From JBGQAS01 sp963699305 (GTDB lineage Bacteria > Chloroflexota > Anaerolineae > Anaerolineales > Anaerolineaceae): 64,000 bases of DNA. The first letter of the stretch is position 1. The number at the start of each line of letters is the position of its first letter. Shown one piece after another: positions 51,941-61,272 of this stretch. The notes below the pieces were generated by a model. It ran no database searches. It was not told the DNA's origin and saw nothing but the letters and a program-made list of their open reading frames with translations. The DNA lies in contig OY969431.1 of assembly GCA_963699305.1 (NCBI GenBank), positions 1,240,001 to 1,304,000 on the forward strand, written 5' to 3'. Made by a program: the position numbers and the translations under genes.

Positions 51941-52349
51941 CTAGTCGTACTAAGTAAACCTGCATCTACGAAAAGTACGGCAGAATGAAATGTAGTAGTG
52001 ATTGTCCAATCGTTGTATATTATATTTCTGTAAAAATCATTCGCACATTCTCTATTATGTTTAGCTTGATTGATATGGGAAACAAGATCAGACATTTTTT
52101 CTGTGAAAAATTAATCTGGTTTCAGAGGTATGAATATCTAAATAATTTTGAAATTATCTTCTTGGAATTTATTTTTAATTATAGGTTTAGGAAGGGTGTT
52201 TTTTCATAACGCCTATTTCTTTATCGATCAAATTATCCATTAATGAATCATCATATTTTTATTACTTAAGATAATTTGAATTCTAATGGTTGATTGCCTT
52301 TCGGTAGAATAAATTCGTTCAACCTCATTATATTTTGAAAACTGAATAA
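51941..52349. other. AT-rich intergenic stretch without recognisable feature
   Basis: About 400 bp after the fragment mosaic. AT-rich, with only short open frames and no SD-start pair or clear hairpin. I see nothing to annotate. Confidence 0.5.
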
Positions 52350-53288
52350 CTACTTCTTCTTCATCAGGAAATCATCAAAACCTACCACCGTTTTGGATGT
52401 ATCACTGAGATTCCAAACCAATAACGCAAATAAACCTTCTGTAATATCACTATCGTAAACAGAATCAATTTTTTTACCATCAACGTATAAGGTCAAGTTA
52501 CCATTACCACAATCAGCGCCGACACGATATGAGCTAGCATTCTGGACAATCTGGCTGGAGGATGCCCAATCCCCGTTATTTGTGAGAATGATGGTTTTTT
52601 CATTTGGGATATATTTTCCTATTGCGTATCGTCCCACTGGTGTTATGCCAAGGAAGTATCTATACTCTTTGTACGAATATCGTAAGCCACACATGATTCC
52701 AAAAAACGTTTGAGGATCAGTGTTTTCGGTTACTGCGGTCACTTCGATGTGTATGTTTTTATACGTCGATCCCACTTTATAAGTAATTTCAGATGGTGCA
52801 CTCGACTCAAAATCATTTTTCTCAACCATGAATTGAAGAGTGTCTTGATAGTATTGCACTGAAGCGGTGTCATGGTCGCTTGTCTGCCAGTGTTCATGAG
52901 TAAAGTCATCACGCAAAGGTAATTTACCCCTGTCAAATCTCGTCACATTAAGAATGTAAAAATAATATGTTGCAACAATTAGGGCAAATAAAATGGGAAC
53001 ACCAATCCCGATTATTGCAAAAAGTTTCCTGCGGTTTTTAAGAGTCAAGCCAATGATTCCTAGAATCAGTGCCAACGATGAGCAAATAAACATGGGTACG
53101 ATTCCGAGCATTCCAAAAATATCGAGCCCTGAACCTTGAAGATCTGAATTTAATATGGAAATGAAAAAAATAGCCGCTGCCATTGCAAACGCGCCACAAA
53201 TGGTGGAAATAATACCAACGACCGAATGAGGATATTTTATTTTAGGGGGTGTTGCTTTCACTTCTGTTGGATTGGGTTGTGCGTCCAT
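52350..53288 (-). CDS. membrane protein with extracellular beta-sandwich domain
   Basis: 312 residues. Three transmembrane helices near the N-terminus (about 22-46, 57-80, 88-112), resembling the DUF4190-type two/three-helix module. A C-terminal extracytoplasmic domain of about 180 residues follows (LRDDFTHEHWQTSDHD onward; MCGLRYSYKEYRYFLGI; LTLYVDGKKIDSVYD). It has the concanavalin/LamG-like pattern seen in glycan-binding DUF1080-type domains. Probably binds a surface glycan; the function is not established. Start ATG 53288. Confidence 0.7.
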   Translation of the reverse strand: MDAQPNPTEVKATPPKIKYPHSVVGIISTICGAFAMAAAIFFISILNSDLQGSGLDIFGMLGIVPMFICSSLALILGIIGLTLKNRRKLFAIIGIGVPILFALIVATYYFYILNVTRFDRGKLPLRDDFTHEHWQTSDHDTASVQYYQDTLQFMVEKNDFESSAPSEITYKVGSTYKNIHIEVTAVTENTDPQTFFGIMCGLRYSYKEYRYFLGITPVGRYAIGKYIPNEKTIILTNNGDWASSSQIVQNASSYRVGADCGNGNLTLYVDGKKIDSVYDSDITEGLFALLVWNLSDTSKTVVGFDDFLMKKK

Positions 53289-53607
53289 GTGAAATCCTTC
53301 AACCTATGTAATAAGAATGATTATTCTATGTTTTAATGCAGAAAAAATTATTATGATCGCAATCGATAACATGAAAGCATGCCTGCCCCCAAGTGCAAAA
53401 AAAAGAATCTATCTGCCAATATTTAGCATCAGAATGTCAAGCATATTCGCGGGACGCTTGATAGTCACACATCAGAGCAAATCGGTTTATTCCATAAGTA
53501 ATGAAATAGTCTTGTGCACAAATTTCCCTCTTTTTATTGTCTTGCTTTAAAAAACTATATAGAAAGAAATAATGTCACAAAATGGATTGGGAATGGATGA
53601 TGTTTTG
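53289..53607. other. intergenic stretch without recognisable feature
   Basis: About 320 AT-rich bases between two minus-strand units. The 77-codon plus-strand open frame inside has no SD and no recognisable composition, and I do not call it. Confidence 0.5.
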
Positions 53608-53682
53608 TCGGGGCGGACGGATTTGAACCGTCGACCTCTCGGTCCCGAACCGAGTGCTCTAGCCGGTCTGAGCCACGCCCCG
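53608..53682 (-). tRNA. tRNA-Pro (anticodon CGG)
   Basis: 75-nt cloverleaf: acceptor CGGGGCG/CGCCCCG, D arm GCTCAGACCGGCTAGAGC, anticodon arm CTCGG-TTCGGGA-CCGAG (anticodon CGG), T arm GACGG-TTCAAAT-CCGTC, discriminator A. CCA is not encoded. A partial copy occurs at 51687-51714. Confidence 0.93.
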
Positions 53683-53723
53683 AGTGAGTTGCATTATACA
53701 ATCTGCCATACCCTTTGGCAAGG

Positions 53724-54992
53724 TCAGGAAAGAAAGACGCGCTGTGCGGCTTTCTCCTGGGCAGGGTTATACGGTAAAAATACCATGAAACGGCTGCCCT
53801 TGCCCTCCACGCTTTCTACATTGATCTTTCCCCCGTGCATTTCGATCATCTCTTTGGCAATCGCCAGCCCTAGACCCATACCACCATGCCGCCGGGTTAG
53901 GTGTTTTTCCACCTGGTAAAAGCGTTGGAAAATCTTTTCCTGCTCCTCGCTCGGGATGCCGATGCCGTTATCGAGGATGGAAATCTTAATGTATCCCGGT
54001 ACTTCCTCTGCCTTCACTTTTACCTTGCCACCCTCGTTGGTAAAAATGATGGCATTTTTGACAAGGTTGGAAAGGGCAATTCCAATCTTGTCGGAATCCC
54101 CTTCAAAGTTCAGTTCGGAATCGGGCATCTCTACAGCCAGCGAAATATTGTGCTCCAGCGCGGTATTCTGGAAGGAGTCCACGATCTGCTGGACGAGCAA
54201 TTGGACTCCGACTTTCCGTCGCCTCAGGTTCGTAAATCCCCTGCGGATGTTTGTTTCATCGGAGAGCTCGTCGATGATCTCCTTTAGGCGCATGGCGCTG
54301 TTCTCGATGATCTGGAGATGTTTCTTCTGTTCCTTGGTTGCGCCATCTTCCAGGAATGCAGCATGCCCGATGACCAACCCGAGGGGTGTCCTCAATTCGT
54401 GGGAAGCAATGGCGAGGAAATCGCTTTTCATCCGGTCCAGTTCCACAGCTTTTCGATAAGATGCCTGGGTATCTTCAAGCAATTGGCGGTTCTGGATGAC
54501 CACAGCCGCTTGAGCAGCGAGCGTCTCAAGGATGGATACATCCTCTTCGGTGTAATGCTGATTATTGGCTTTGTTGATCGTTTCCAACACGCCGATGACT
54601 TCCCCTTTGAACACCATCGGCAGAGCAAGGATGGACTTGGTTTCCTCGGTCAATTCCCTGTCCACAATTCGGAATATCCTGTCATCGTCATCGGTGTGGT
54701 GGAGCGAAATGGGTTTCTGGCTGGAAAAAACCAAGCCGGCTATACTGCCGTCCAATGGCACACAAATATTGTGAAGTTTTTCCATCTGGTAAAATGGAGC
54801 AGCAATAAACCGCAGAAAGTGATTCTCTTTATCATAGACCAGGATGGAACTGCTCTCACTTGAAGTCAATTCACTGGCAACTTCGATGATGGAATTTAAT
54901 AAGGGTTCAAATTCAAGGTTGGAGCTGAGGTTCTTGCAAATCTCAAGCACTCGTTGTAATCGATGAGTATAATCAATTGAATTTGTTTTCAA
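53724..54992 (-). CDS. GAF-domain sensor histidine kinase (cytosolic)
   Basis: About 422 residues from TTG at 54992. The longer reading to 55082 would begin upstream of the TATAAT at 55027-55032 and adds no domain. GAF domain at about 20-175 (SSSILVYDKENHFLRFIA; LALPMVFKGEVIGVLETINK), HisKA with FLAIASHELRTPLGLVIG (phospho-His about 200), HATPase_c (N-box LSNLVKNAIIFTNEGG, G1 DNGIGIPSEE, G2 GGMGLGLAIAKEMIEMHGG). No transmembrane helix, so an intracellular signal is sensed. No response regulator adjacent. A fragment copy of its 3' end lies at 51711-51854. Confidence 0.9.
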   Translation of the reverse strand: MKTNSIDYTHRLQRVLEICKNLSSNLEFEPLLNSIIEVASELTSSESSSILVYDKENHFLRFIAAPFYQMEKLHNICVPLDGSIAGLVFSSQKPISLHHTDDDDRIFRIVDRELTEETKSILALPMVFKGEVIGVLETINKANNQHYTEEDVSILETLAAQAAVVIQNRQLLEDTQASYRKAVELDRMKSDFLAIASHELRTPLGLVIGHAAFLEDGATKEQKKHLQIIENSAMRLKEIIDELSDETNIRRGFTNLRRRKVGVQLLVQQIVDSFQNTALEHNISLAVEMPDSELNFEGDSDKIGIALSNLVKNAIIFTNEGGKVKVKAEEVPGYIKISILDNGIGIPSEEQEKIFQRFYQVEKHLTRRHGGMGLGLAIAKEMIEMHGGKINVESVEGKGSRFMVFLPYNPAQEKAAQRVFLS

Positions 54993-55111
54993 AGCAACTA
55001 TTTCACCCTGGGAAGATCGTATAAAAATTATAGCACACAGGTACTTGCTGGTTACATAATAAAATTGAAAGGTGATATACAAAACCTTTGGAAAAGCAAA
55101 TTGAAATCCTT

Positions 55112-56254
55112 ATGAGAAATCGAAAGCAAGCAATACGTTTGCTTTTGGTCATCTTCATGATCGGCTTAGTTGGCTGCTACAACGCCATTTCAATAAAGCC
55201 TACGATCGCTTCAACACAGACCATGGCTCCACCAACTGCAACGGCGTCCATCACACCCAGCCCCACGATAACCCCCACAGTTACATTGACCCCAACGCCG
55301 CCCATCCTTCCGGGTGTGTTTATCAGCCCGGAACTAAATCCATTGGATTATCCCCACACATATATCAAGGATGTTTGCACATATTTGAAATTAAAATGGG
55401 ATCCGAACAACAGCGTCCCCGGTACTGTCGTTATGCCCATCATGATCCATTCCATCATCAAAGGAGAAGCAACGGATCCTGAAGATATCAGTGGCGAGAG
55501 ATTCGAAATACTAGCCAGGGATCTGCATGGACAGAATTTTTCCTCCATTACAATGGAAGAATTATGGAATTTCCTCGACCATAATGCGAAAATCCCCCAA
55601 CGTTCCTTCATCTTTATTGTTGACGATAACCGCATGCCAGAAAACTACAACACCTGGTTCCGTCCGCTCTATGAGCAATACGGTTGGACGGTTACGAATG
55701 CCATCATCAGCGATGCACGTTCGGATGATTTCTGGAACGGACACATTGCCCTTGAACAGGAAGGCTGGTTGGACCACCAGGCGCACGGCGTCGTTCACAA
55801 TATCAACATCACGCTTTACTCCACGGATGAATTTATCAAAAGTGAGATTTACGGTTCCATCCAGGGTATTCAACTTCACTTCAATAAGACGCCCATCGCT
55901 TATATTTGGCCTGGGGGTGGCTTTACCGAGCGTGGCGTGCAAATTGCAGGTGAAGCTGGGTTCAAGCTCGGATTCACCACCCTGCCCCGCGGACCTGTCA
56001 TGTTTAACTGGATCCCGCTTGCAGATGTGCGGGACCCGAATCGTGAATTCTATACCCCTGAAGGCATCTTGAGCAATGTTCTTTTGGTGCTGCCCCGTTT
56101 CTGGTCATCCGATGCCGATTATAAAATCGATTTGGCAAGAGTCATCGGGCAGCAAGCTGCGGCGTATGCTGAATCCAATCGTCAGACGGAACTGGATTAT
56201 TACAATATCGTTTGTGTTCCATTAACCGGCGCCATCCCATCTTTAACCCCATGA
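55112..56254 (+). CDS. polysaccharide-deacetylase-like lipoprotein
   Basis: 380 residues from MRNRKQAIRLLLVIF (ATG 55112; a TTG 24 bp upstream is less likely). Lipobox MIGLVGCYN (Cys about 23), then a Thr-Pro spacer (ASITPSPTITPTVTLTPTPP), then a NodB-type carbohydrate esterase fold: SFIFIVDDNRMPENY (catalytic/metal Asp pair, about residue 173), DHQAHGVVHN (HxxxH-like, about residue 225), IAYIWPGGGFTERG and FKLGFTTLPRG. Anchored on the cell surface; expected to deacetylate a cell-wall or extracellular glycan. It is the first of a run of lipoprotein genes. Confidence 0.85.
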   Translation: MRNRKQAIRLLLVIFMIGLVGCYNAISIKPTIASTQTMAPPTATASITPSPTITPTVTLTPTPPILPGVFISPELNPLDYPHTYIKDVCTYLKLKWDPNNSVPGTVVMPIMIHSIIKGEATDPEDISGERFEILARDLHGQNFSSITMEELWNFLDHNAKIPQRSFIFIVDDNRMPENYNTWFRPLYEQYGWTVTNAIISDARSDDFWNGHIALEQEGWLDHQAHGVVHNINITLYSTDEFIKSEIYGSIQGIQLHFNKTPIAYIWPGGGFTERGVQIAGEAGFKLGFTTLPRGPVMFNWIPLADVRDPNREFYTPEGILSNVLLVLPRFWSSDADYKIDLARVIGQQAAAYAESNRQTELDYYNIVCVPLTGAIPSLTP

Positions 56255-56283
56255 ATTGACACGAATCTTGCAACGAATAACCA

Positions 56284-56640
56284 ATGATGACAACTGCTCT
56301 TGACTGTATTTTTTGCCTGATCGCAGCCCAAAAGCTTCCAGCGGAGATATTGTATGACGATGCAGATTTGATTGTTATAAAGGATTCCAAACCGATCGCG
56401 CCCGTCCATATCCTGATCATTCCCAAAAAACATATTGCTTCGCTCAATGAAACGTCATCAGGGGAGCAGGAAATTTTAGGGAAAATGATCCTGGTTGCAA
56501 AGGATCACGCCAGGCAATTGGGGGTGGACCGCAGCGGTTATCGCCTTGTCCTTAATACCGGTCCCAATGCAGGACAATCCATTTTCCATATCCATTTACA
56601 TGTCATCGGTGGAAGGCACCTTCCCTTTAAATTTGATTGA
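56284..56640 (+). CDS. HIT-family nucleotide hydrolase (HinT-like)
   Basis: 118 residues. CIFCLIAAQKLPAEILYDD at the N-terminus and the histidine triad SIFHIHLHVIGGRHLP (HxHxHxx, about residue 105) define the HIT family. It hydrolyses adenosine phosphoramidates such as AMP-lysine or AMP-NH2. The CxxC near the N-terminus with later His is the zinc-site variant of the family. Four bases separate it from the next lipoprotein gene. Confidence 0.95.
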   Translation: MMTTALDCIFCLIAAQKLPAEILYDDADLIVIKDSKPIAPVHILIIPKKHIASLNETSSGEQEILGKMILVAKDHARQLGVDRSGYRLVLNTGPNAGQSIFHIHLHVIGGRHLPFKFD

Positions 56641-56643
56641 TAT

Positions 56644-58164
56644 ATGAAAAATAATCGCAAGGTGGCTCTCTTTTTACTCATCTGGATATTTACCTCAGCA
56701 GCTTGTTCACGTGCATTCCCAACCCAGATCTCCTTCCCGACCCCCTTTCAACCAGGAGGTCAATTGGTCAATCCCACCTCCCTATACTCGCTGCTGCCTC
56801 CCACCCGCGCTCCCGAGACTCCATATTACACGCCCACCCCAGACTTGCCTCACGAGGTTTCCACAGTGCAGACAGTCCCTGAAACATATACGGTTCAAGC
56901 CGGTGATACGCTGGGTAAAATAGCCGAGCTGTATGATCTGCATGTCGATTCGTTGATTGCTGCCAATCCGGATATCAATCCAAATTACCTTGCAGTTGGG
57001 CAAGAGCTAAATATCCCGGTAGTCCCTCCACAAGCTGTCGGTTCTGATTTTAAGATCATTCCAGATTCCGAACTGGTAAATGGTCCATTCGCCGCATTGT
57101 TCGATATTTCAGCTTTTATCGATGGGGCTGGAGGATATCTGAGTCGTTATACTGAAAAAGTGAATGGCAGTGTGATTTCAGGCGCGGAGGTGGTGGATAC
57201 CGTCGCCCGCGAATATTCCGTAAACCCTCGTTTATTGCTTGCCATCCTGGAATATCAAAGTGGTTGGGTAACACAATCAAATCCTTCAGACTCCACACTC
57301 TACTACCCGATGGGATACTTCCGTTCCTACTGGGAAGGACTTTACATCCAACTTTCATGGGCTGCCAACGAACTAAACCGAGGTTTTTATGAATGGCAAA
57401 TAGGCGCAGTAAGCCATTGGATCTTGTCGGATGGAAATTTGATCCCGATTTCTCCCACGATCAATCCCGGAACTGCTGGTGTGCAAAATTGTATGTCTGT
57501 CATCACAACGCGGGATAAATGGGACAGAGCGGTCTCCGAAAATGGCATTTATGAAACCTATATCATGTTATTTGGAAACCCATTTGACAACTCCTTCCCC
57601 TACTTATTGCCACAGGATTTGACACAACCGGAAATGCAATTGCCGTTTGATCCAGGGGATGTTTGGTATCTCACCAGTGGTCCTCACAGTGCCTGGGGGG
57701 ATGGCGCTGCCTGGGCAGCCTTGGATTTTGCCCCACCGGATACTCCCATCGGGTGCTCAACCAGCAGTTATTGGGTATCTGCAGTTGCTGATGGGTTGAT
57801 CACACGGACAGGCATTGGTATTGTCATCCAGGACCTCGATGGGGATGGCGCAGAACAGACAGGTTGGACAACTCTCTACATGCACATCGCAGGTGAGGAT
57901 ATGGTTGCAACCGGTACCTATGTTGAAGCCGGAGATCATATCGGCCATCCTTCCTGCGAAGGAGGTATTTCTAACGGAACACATTTACATATAGCCCGGC
58001 GTTATAATGGTGTCTGGATTTCCGGTGATGGCTCGATCCCATTCGTGTTGGATGGATGGATTTCGCAAGGAACCGGCATTCAATATGATGGATATCTTGT
58101 GAAAAATGCCCGTATTGTCACAGCACTTAACCGAAAAGCAGAAGAGAATGAAATTTCACGGTAG
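56644..58164 (+). CDS. LysM / lysozyme-like / M23 peptidase lipoprotein, copy 1
   Basis: 506 residues. Lipobox IFTSAACSRAF (Cys about 20), Thr-Pro region, LysM (YTVQAGDTLGKIAELYDLH, about residue 82), an about 200-residue helical domain opening SVNPRLLLAILEYQSGW (about residue 195), then an M23 fold. In the M23 part GPHSAWGDGAAWAALDFAPP gives the first His/Asp ligands and NGTHLHIARRYNG the HxH (about residue 448). An inserted DLDGDGAEQTGW loop resembles an EF-hand-type Ca site. Expected to bind and cleave peptidoglycan on the cell surface. First of three tandem paralogues. Confidence 0.88.
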   Translation: MKNNRKVALFLLIWIFTSAACSRAFPTQISFPTPFQPGGQLVNPTSLYSLLPPTRAPETPYYTPTPDLPHEVSTVQTVPETYTVQAGDTLGKIAELYDLHVDSLIAANPDINPNYLAVGQELNIPVVPPQAVGSDFKIIPDSELVNGPFAALFDISAFIDGAGGYLSRYTEKVNGSVISGAEVVDTVAREYSVNPRLLLAILEYQSGWVTQSNPSDSTLYYPMGYFRSYWEGLYIQLSWAANELNRGFYEWQIGAVSHWILSDGNLIPISPTINPGTAGVQNCMSVITTRDKWDRAVSENGIYETYIMLFGNPFDNSFPYLLPQDLTQPEMQLPFDPGDVWYLTSGPHSAWGDGAAWAALDFAPPDTPIGCSTSSYWVSAVADGLITRTGIGIVIQDLDGDGAEQTGWTTLYMHIAGEDMVATGTYVEAGDHIGHPSCEGGISNGTHLHIARRYNGVWISGDGSIPFVLDGWISQGTGIQYDGYLVKNARIVTALNRKAEENEISR

Positions 58165-59743
58165 ATTCCGCAAACTGTTGCTTTTAGTCCTAATATCGTT
58201 AATCCTGGTAAGTGGATGTACGGGAGGTTATATCAGTGCAGTGCAATTGACAGAGACTGCCCAGAACCCGGCTTCCAAGATAACCAAACCAATTCCTGCA
58301 AACACATCAACTCCGACAAAAACATTGTTCTTGACATTCACTCCCGAACCCCCTACTTCAACACCAACAATCATCCCCCCCACTCCAACAGCTACAACAA
58401 TTACCATAACATTGCCACCGGAATCCTCAGAGACACCAAGTTCGTTGATCTATTACACACAATCGGGGGATACTCTGCCAAATGTTGCCGTCCGATTTGG
58501 CGTGAATTCGGATGTAATTGTTTCTGATAAAGTCATAACCCCGAAAGGTCTTCTGGAACCCGGCACAATGCTGGTCATCCCTAATATATTGAAAGACACG
58601 GGGTCCAAGTTACGAATATTTCCGGATAGCGAGATAATTTTTTCACCATCCGCCATGGGGTTTGATACCAAGGGGTTTGTAACCAACGCCAATGGATATT
58701 TAAATACATACAAACAATACCTAAATACCGGGTGGGCCAACGGCGCAGAAGTCGTAAATCATGTCGCGTTGGATAACTCCATCAACCCACGAATCCTACT
58801 TGCCCTCGTTGAATTCCGATCACATTGGGTTTACTCTACTCCCACCACAACAAACGATGTCAAATACCCAATGGGGGATATTAACCCCATATATGAAGGG
58901 CTATATTGGCAATTGAATTGGGCAGTCTCCCAGATGTCCGTAGGTTATTATGGCTGGAGAGCTGGCATCCTCACAAATGTGACATTAAAGGATGGCACTG
59001 TTATCCGTCTGGCTCCAACATTGAATGCAGGTACGGTAGCCATACAATACCTGATGTCAAAATTTGCAAATAACCGGATCCAGTGGGACGCCATGCTGGA
59101 TGGTGAAGACAGTCTGACAGCAGTATATCAACGCATGTTTGGAAGCCCTTGGTTGAAAGCGTTCGAACCACTCTACCCAACCGATCTCACTCAACCCACA
59201 CTTGAGCTTCCATATGCTCCCGGACAGATCTGGAGCTTCACCGGAGGACCGCATTCAGCCTGGGGTCCCGAGGGAGCACTGGCAGCATTGGATTTTGCTG
59301 CTGCAACAGATGAAGGTGGATGTTCTACTTCCATGGATTTTGTTACCGCCTCCGCCCCTGGGTCAGTTGTTCGGACCGGGGTGGGACTGGTCATTGTTGA
59401 TTTGGACGGAGATGGCAAAGAACAGACTGGTTGGAATATCCTATACATGCATATTGCCTCAACCGATAAAGTTGCGGTTGGCACCTGGGTAAACACCGAC
59501 GATCCGATTGGTCATCCTTCCTGTGAGGGTGGTAATGCTACCGGCTCACATGTTCATATTGCCCGCAAATTTAATGGTGAGTGGATTTTGGCGGATGGAC
59601 CGGTCCCGTTTGTTCTTTCCGGATGGACTGCGCATATGGGGTCAGCGCCTTATGTGGGCTCGTTAACAAAAGAGGATCAGATCGCCGAAGCGCAGCCAAA
59701 TGGTTCTTTTGAATCATTGGTAAAAAGAGGAATTCTTCCATAA
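58148..59743 (+). CDS. LysM / lysozyme-like / M23 peptidase lipoprotein, copy 2
   Basis: 531 residues from MKFHGRFRKLLLLVL (ATG 58148, overlapping the preceding stop by 17 bp). Lipobox ILVSGCTGG, long Thr-Pro spacer, a weaker LysM (YTQSGDTLPNVAVRFGVN), helical domain with SINPRILLALVEFRSHW, then M23 with GPHSAWGPEGALAALDF and GSHVHIARKFNG. The DLDGDGKEQTGW loop is conserved. Metal ligands are intact. Slightly longer than copy 1 because of its spacer. Confidence 0.88.
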   Translation: MKFHGRFRKLLLLVLISLILVSGCTGGYISAVQLTETAQNPASKITKPIPANTSTPTKTLFLTFTPEPPTSTPTIIPPTPTATTITITLPPESSETPSSLIYYTQSGDTLPNVAVRFGVNSDVIVSDKVITPKGLLEPGTMLVIPNILKDTGSKLRIFPDSEIIFSPSAMGFDTKGFVTNANGYLNTYKQYLNTGWANGAEVVNHVALDNSINPRILLALVEFRSHWVYSTPTTTNDVKYPMGDINPIYEGLYWQLNWAVSQMSVGYYGWRAGILTNVTLKDGTVIRLAPTLNAGTVAIQYLMSKFANNRIQWDAMLDGEDSLTAVYQRMFGSPWLKAFEPLYPTDLTQPTLELPYAPGQIWSFTGGPHSAWGPEGALAALDFAAATDEGGCSTSMDFVTASAPGSVVRTGVGLVIVDLDGDGKEQTGWNILYMHIASTDKVAVGTWVNTDDPIGHPSCEGGNATGSHVHIARKFNGEWILADGPVPFVLSGWTAHMGSAPYVGSLTKEDQIAEAQPNGSFESLVKRGILP

Positions 59744-59749
59744 CATCAA

Positions 59750-61246
59750 ATGACACCGTTAATATTTCAAAAAAGACTCTCTCTCTTGCGCTGGGCTCTT
59801 GCAATCTTTACATTAGTATTTGTCGTCTCAGGCTGTGCGTTAAGGACTGGTGGAAATTCGTCAGAAACCATCGCCATAAAGACTCCCGATCAGACTCCTT
59901 CTCCACCCCCAACGCCTTTACCCACTCGCCCTATTTATTCTCCAGGAGAATTGGTGGATTACATTGCCCAATCCGGCGATACGTTGCCTGCGCTTGCAGC
60001 ACATTTCAACACGACTGAAGAAGAAATCCGTTCTGCCAACAGCATTCTTCCACAGGATGTGAGCACCTTGCCGGTAGGACTACCGTTGAAAGTTCCGATC
60101 TATTATCAGCCCTTTTGGGGTAGCACATTTCAAATCCTTCCCGATGATGCATTCGTGAATGGACCATCTCAGATCGGGTTTGATATTCAAGAATTCATGC
60201 AAAGCCTTCCGGGTTGGCTCAATAATTACCACGAATACGCTGCAGGCGAAGTTCGGGATGGATCAAGCATTGTGGATTACATCTCAACATATTACAGTAT
60301 CAGTCCCCGGTTGCTCCTTGCTTTGATCGAATACCAGTCCAAAGGTCTTTCGCAATCTGGAACTGGTCCTTCTGCGGAATACCCTTTGGGTATAGAAAAC
60401 AAATTTTATAGATCTTTTTACCAACAGATGATCCTGGCAGCCAATGCATTGAATGATGGATTTTACGGATGGCGTACCGGTAGAACACGCTCATTTGATC
60501 ACGTGGATGGGACGGTGGAATATCCCGATCCCTGGCAAAATGCTGCCACAGTTGGATTGCAATTATTCTTTGCAAGAACGTTGGATCTGCAGAATTATCA
60601 AACAGCCGTTCATGGGGAAGGTTTTTTCAAAACTTACATGGATCTATTTGGAGATCCCTGGGAGAGCAGTGACTCACAAATTCCGGGAAGTTTACTGCAA
60701 CCCGCAATGTTGCTTCCTTTTCCTGTAGGTTCGACGTGGGTACTGACCGGAGGTCCCCACACAGGATGGGGTTCAGGTGGGAATCCTTGGGCAGCACTTG
60801 ATTTTGCACCTCCACTGGTGGCTGGGGGATGCCAGGAAGCTGATCAATTCGCCACAGCTGTTGCAGATGGCATAATAGCGCGCGTTGGCACTGCGGTGGT
60901 CGTTTTGGATCTGGATGGAGATGGCGATGAACGAACCGGTTGGACAGTTCTCTATCTCCATGTGAAATCAATCGATCTGCCTGTGCTGGGTACACAACTA
61001 AAAACTGGAGACCTTATCGGACGACCATCCTGTGAAGGCGGTACCGCCACGGGCACCCATGTCCATATTGCTAGAAAATTCAACGGTGAATGGATTGCGG
61101 CCGATAGCGCTATTCCATTTGATCTGGAAGGCTGGATTGCCCATGATGGCAATAGCGCCTATCTGGGGACACTGACTCGGGCAGGACATGTGGTTAATGC
61201 CTGCGTCTGTTCCAGCTCTGCCAGCCAATTAACATCGGGAAAATAA
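59750..61246 (+). CDS. LysM / lysozyme-like / M23 peptidase lipoprotein, copy 3
   Basis: 498 residues, 6 bp after copy 2. Lipobox VFVVSGCALR, Pro-rich spacer (TPSPPPTPLPTRP), LysM (IAQSGDTLPALAAHFNTT), helical domain with SISPRLLLALIEYQSKG, M23 with GPHTGWGSGGNPWAALDF and GTHVHIARKFNG, and the DLDGDGDERTGW loop. Ends with a Cys-containing tail (NACVCSSSASQ). The three copies share order and length but have drifted (roughly half identical by eye), so the duplications are old and retained. Confidence 0.88.
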   Translation: MTPLIFQKRLSLLRWALAIFTLVFVVSGCALRTGGNSSETIAIKTPDQTPSPPPTPLPTRPIYSPGELVDYIAQSGDTLPALAAHFNTTEEEIRSANSILPQDVSTLPVGLPLKVPIYYQPFWGSTFQILPDDAFVNGPSQIGFDIQEFMQSLPGWLNNYHEYAAGEVRDGSSIVDYISTYYSISPRLLLALIEYQSKGLSQSGTGPSAEYPLGIENKFYRSFYQQMILAANALNDGFYGWRTGRTRSFDHVDGTVEYPDPWQNAATVGLQLFFARTLDLQNYQTAVHGEGFFKTYMDLFGDPWESSDSQIPGSLLQPAMLLPFPVGSTWVLTGGPHTGWGSGGNPWAALDFAPPLVAGGCQEADQFATAVADGIIARVGTAVVVLDLDGDGDERTGWTVLYLHVKSIDLPVLGTQLKTGDLIGRPSCEGGTATGTHVHIARKFNGEWIAADSAIPFDLEGWIAHDGNSAYLGTLTRAGHVVNACVCSSSASQLTSGK

Positions 61247-61272
61247 TGCATATTTTTTTGGGGAGGTAATTC

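Noticed and set aside
53317..53550. 77-codon plus-strand frame
   Set aside because: AT-rich, no SD, no recognisable composition or domain.
51687..53682. Genomic island bounded by a tRNA-Pro direct repeat
   Set aside because: No integrase, relaxase or phage gene lies between the copies and the partial copy lacks the tRNA 3' end, so an att-site reading is weak.
53572..53919. Frame reading TDLNRRPLGPEPSALAGL
   Set aside because: This is the familiar spurious translation across a tRNA gene (tRNA-Pro here).
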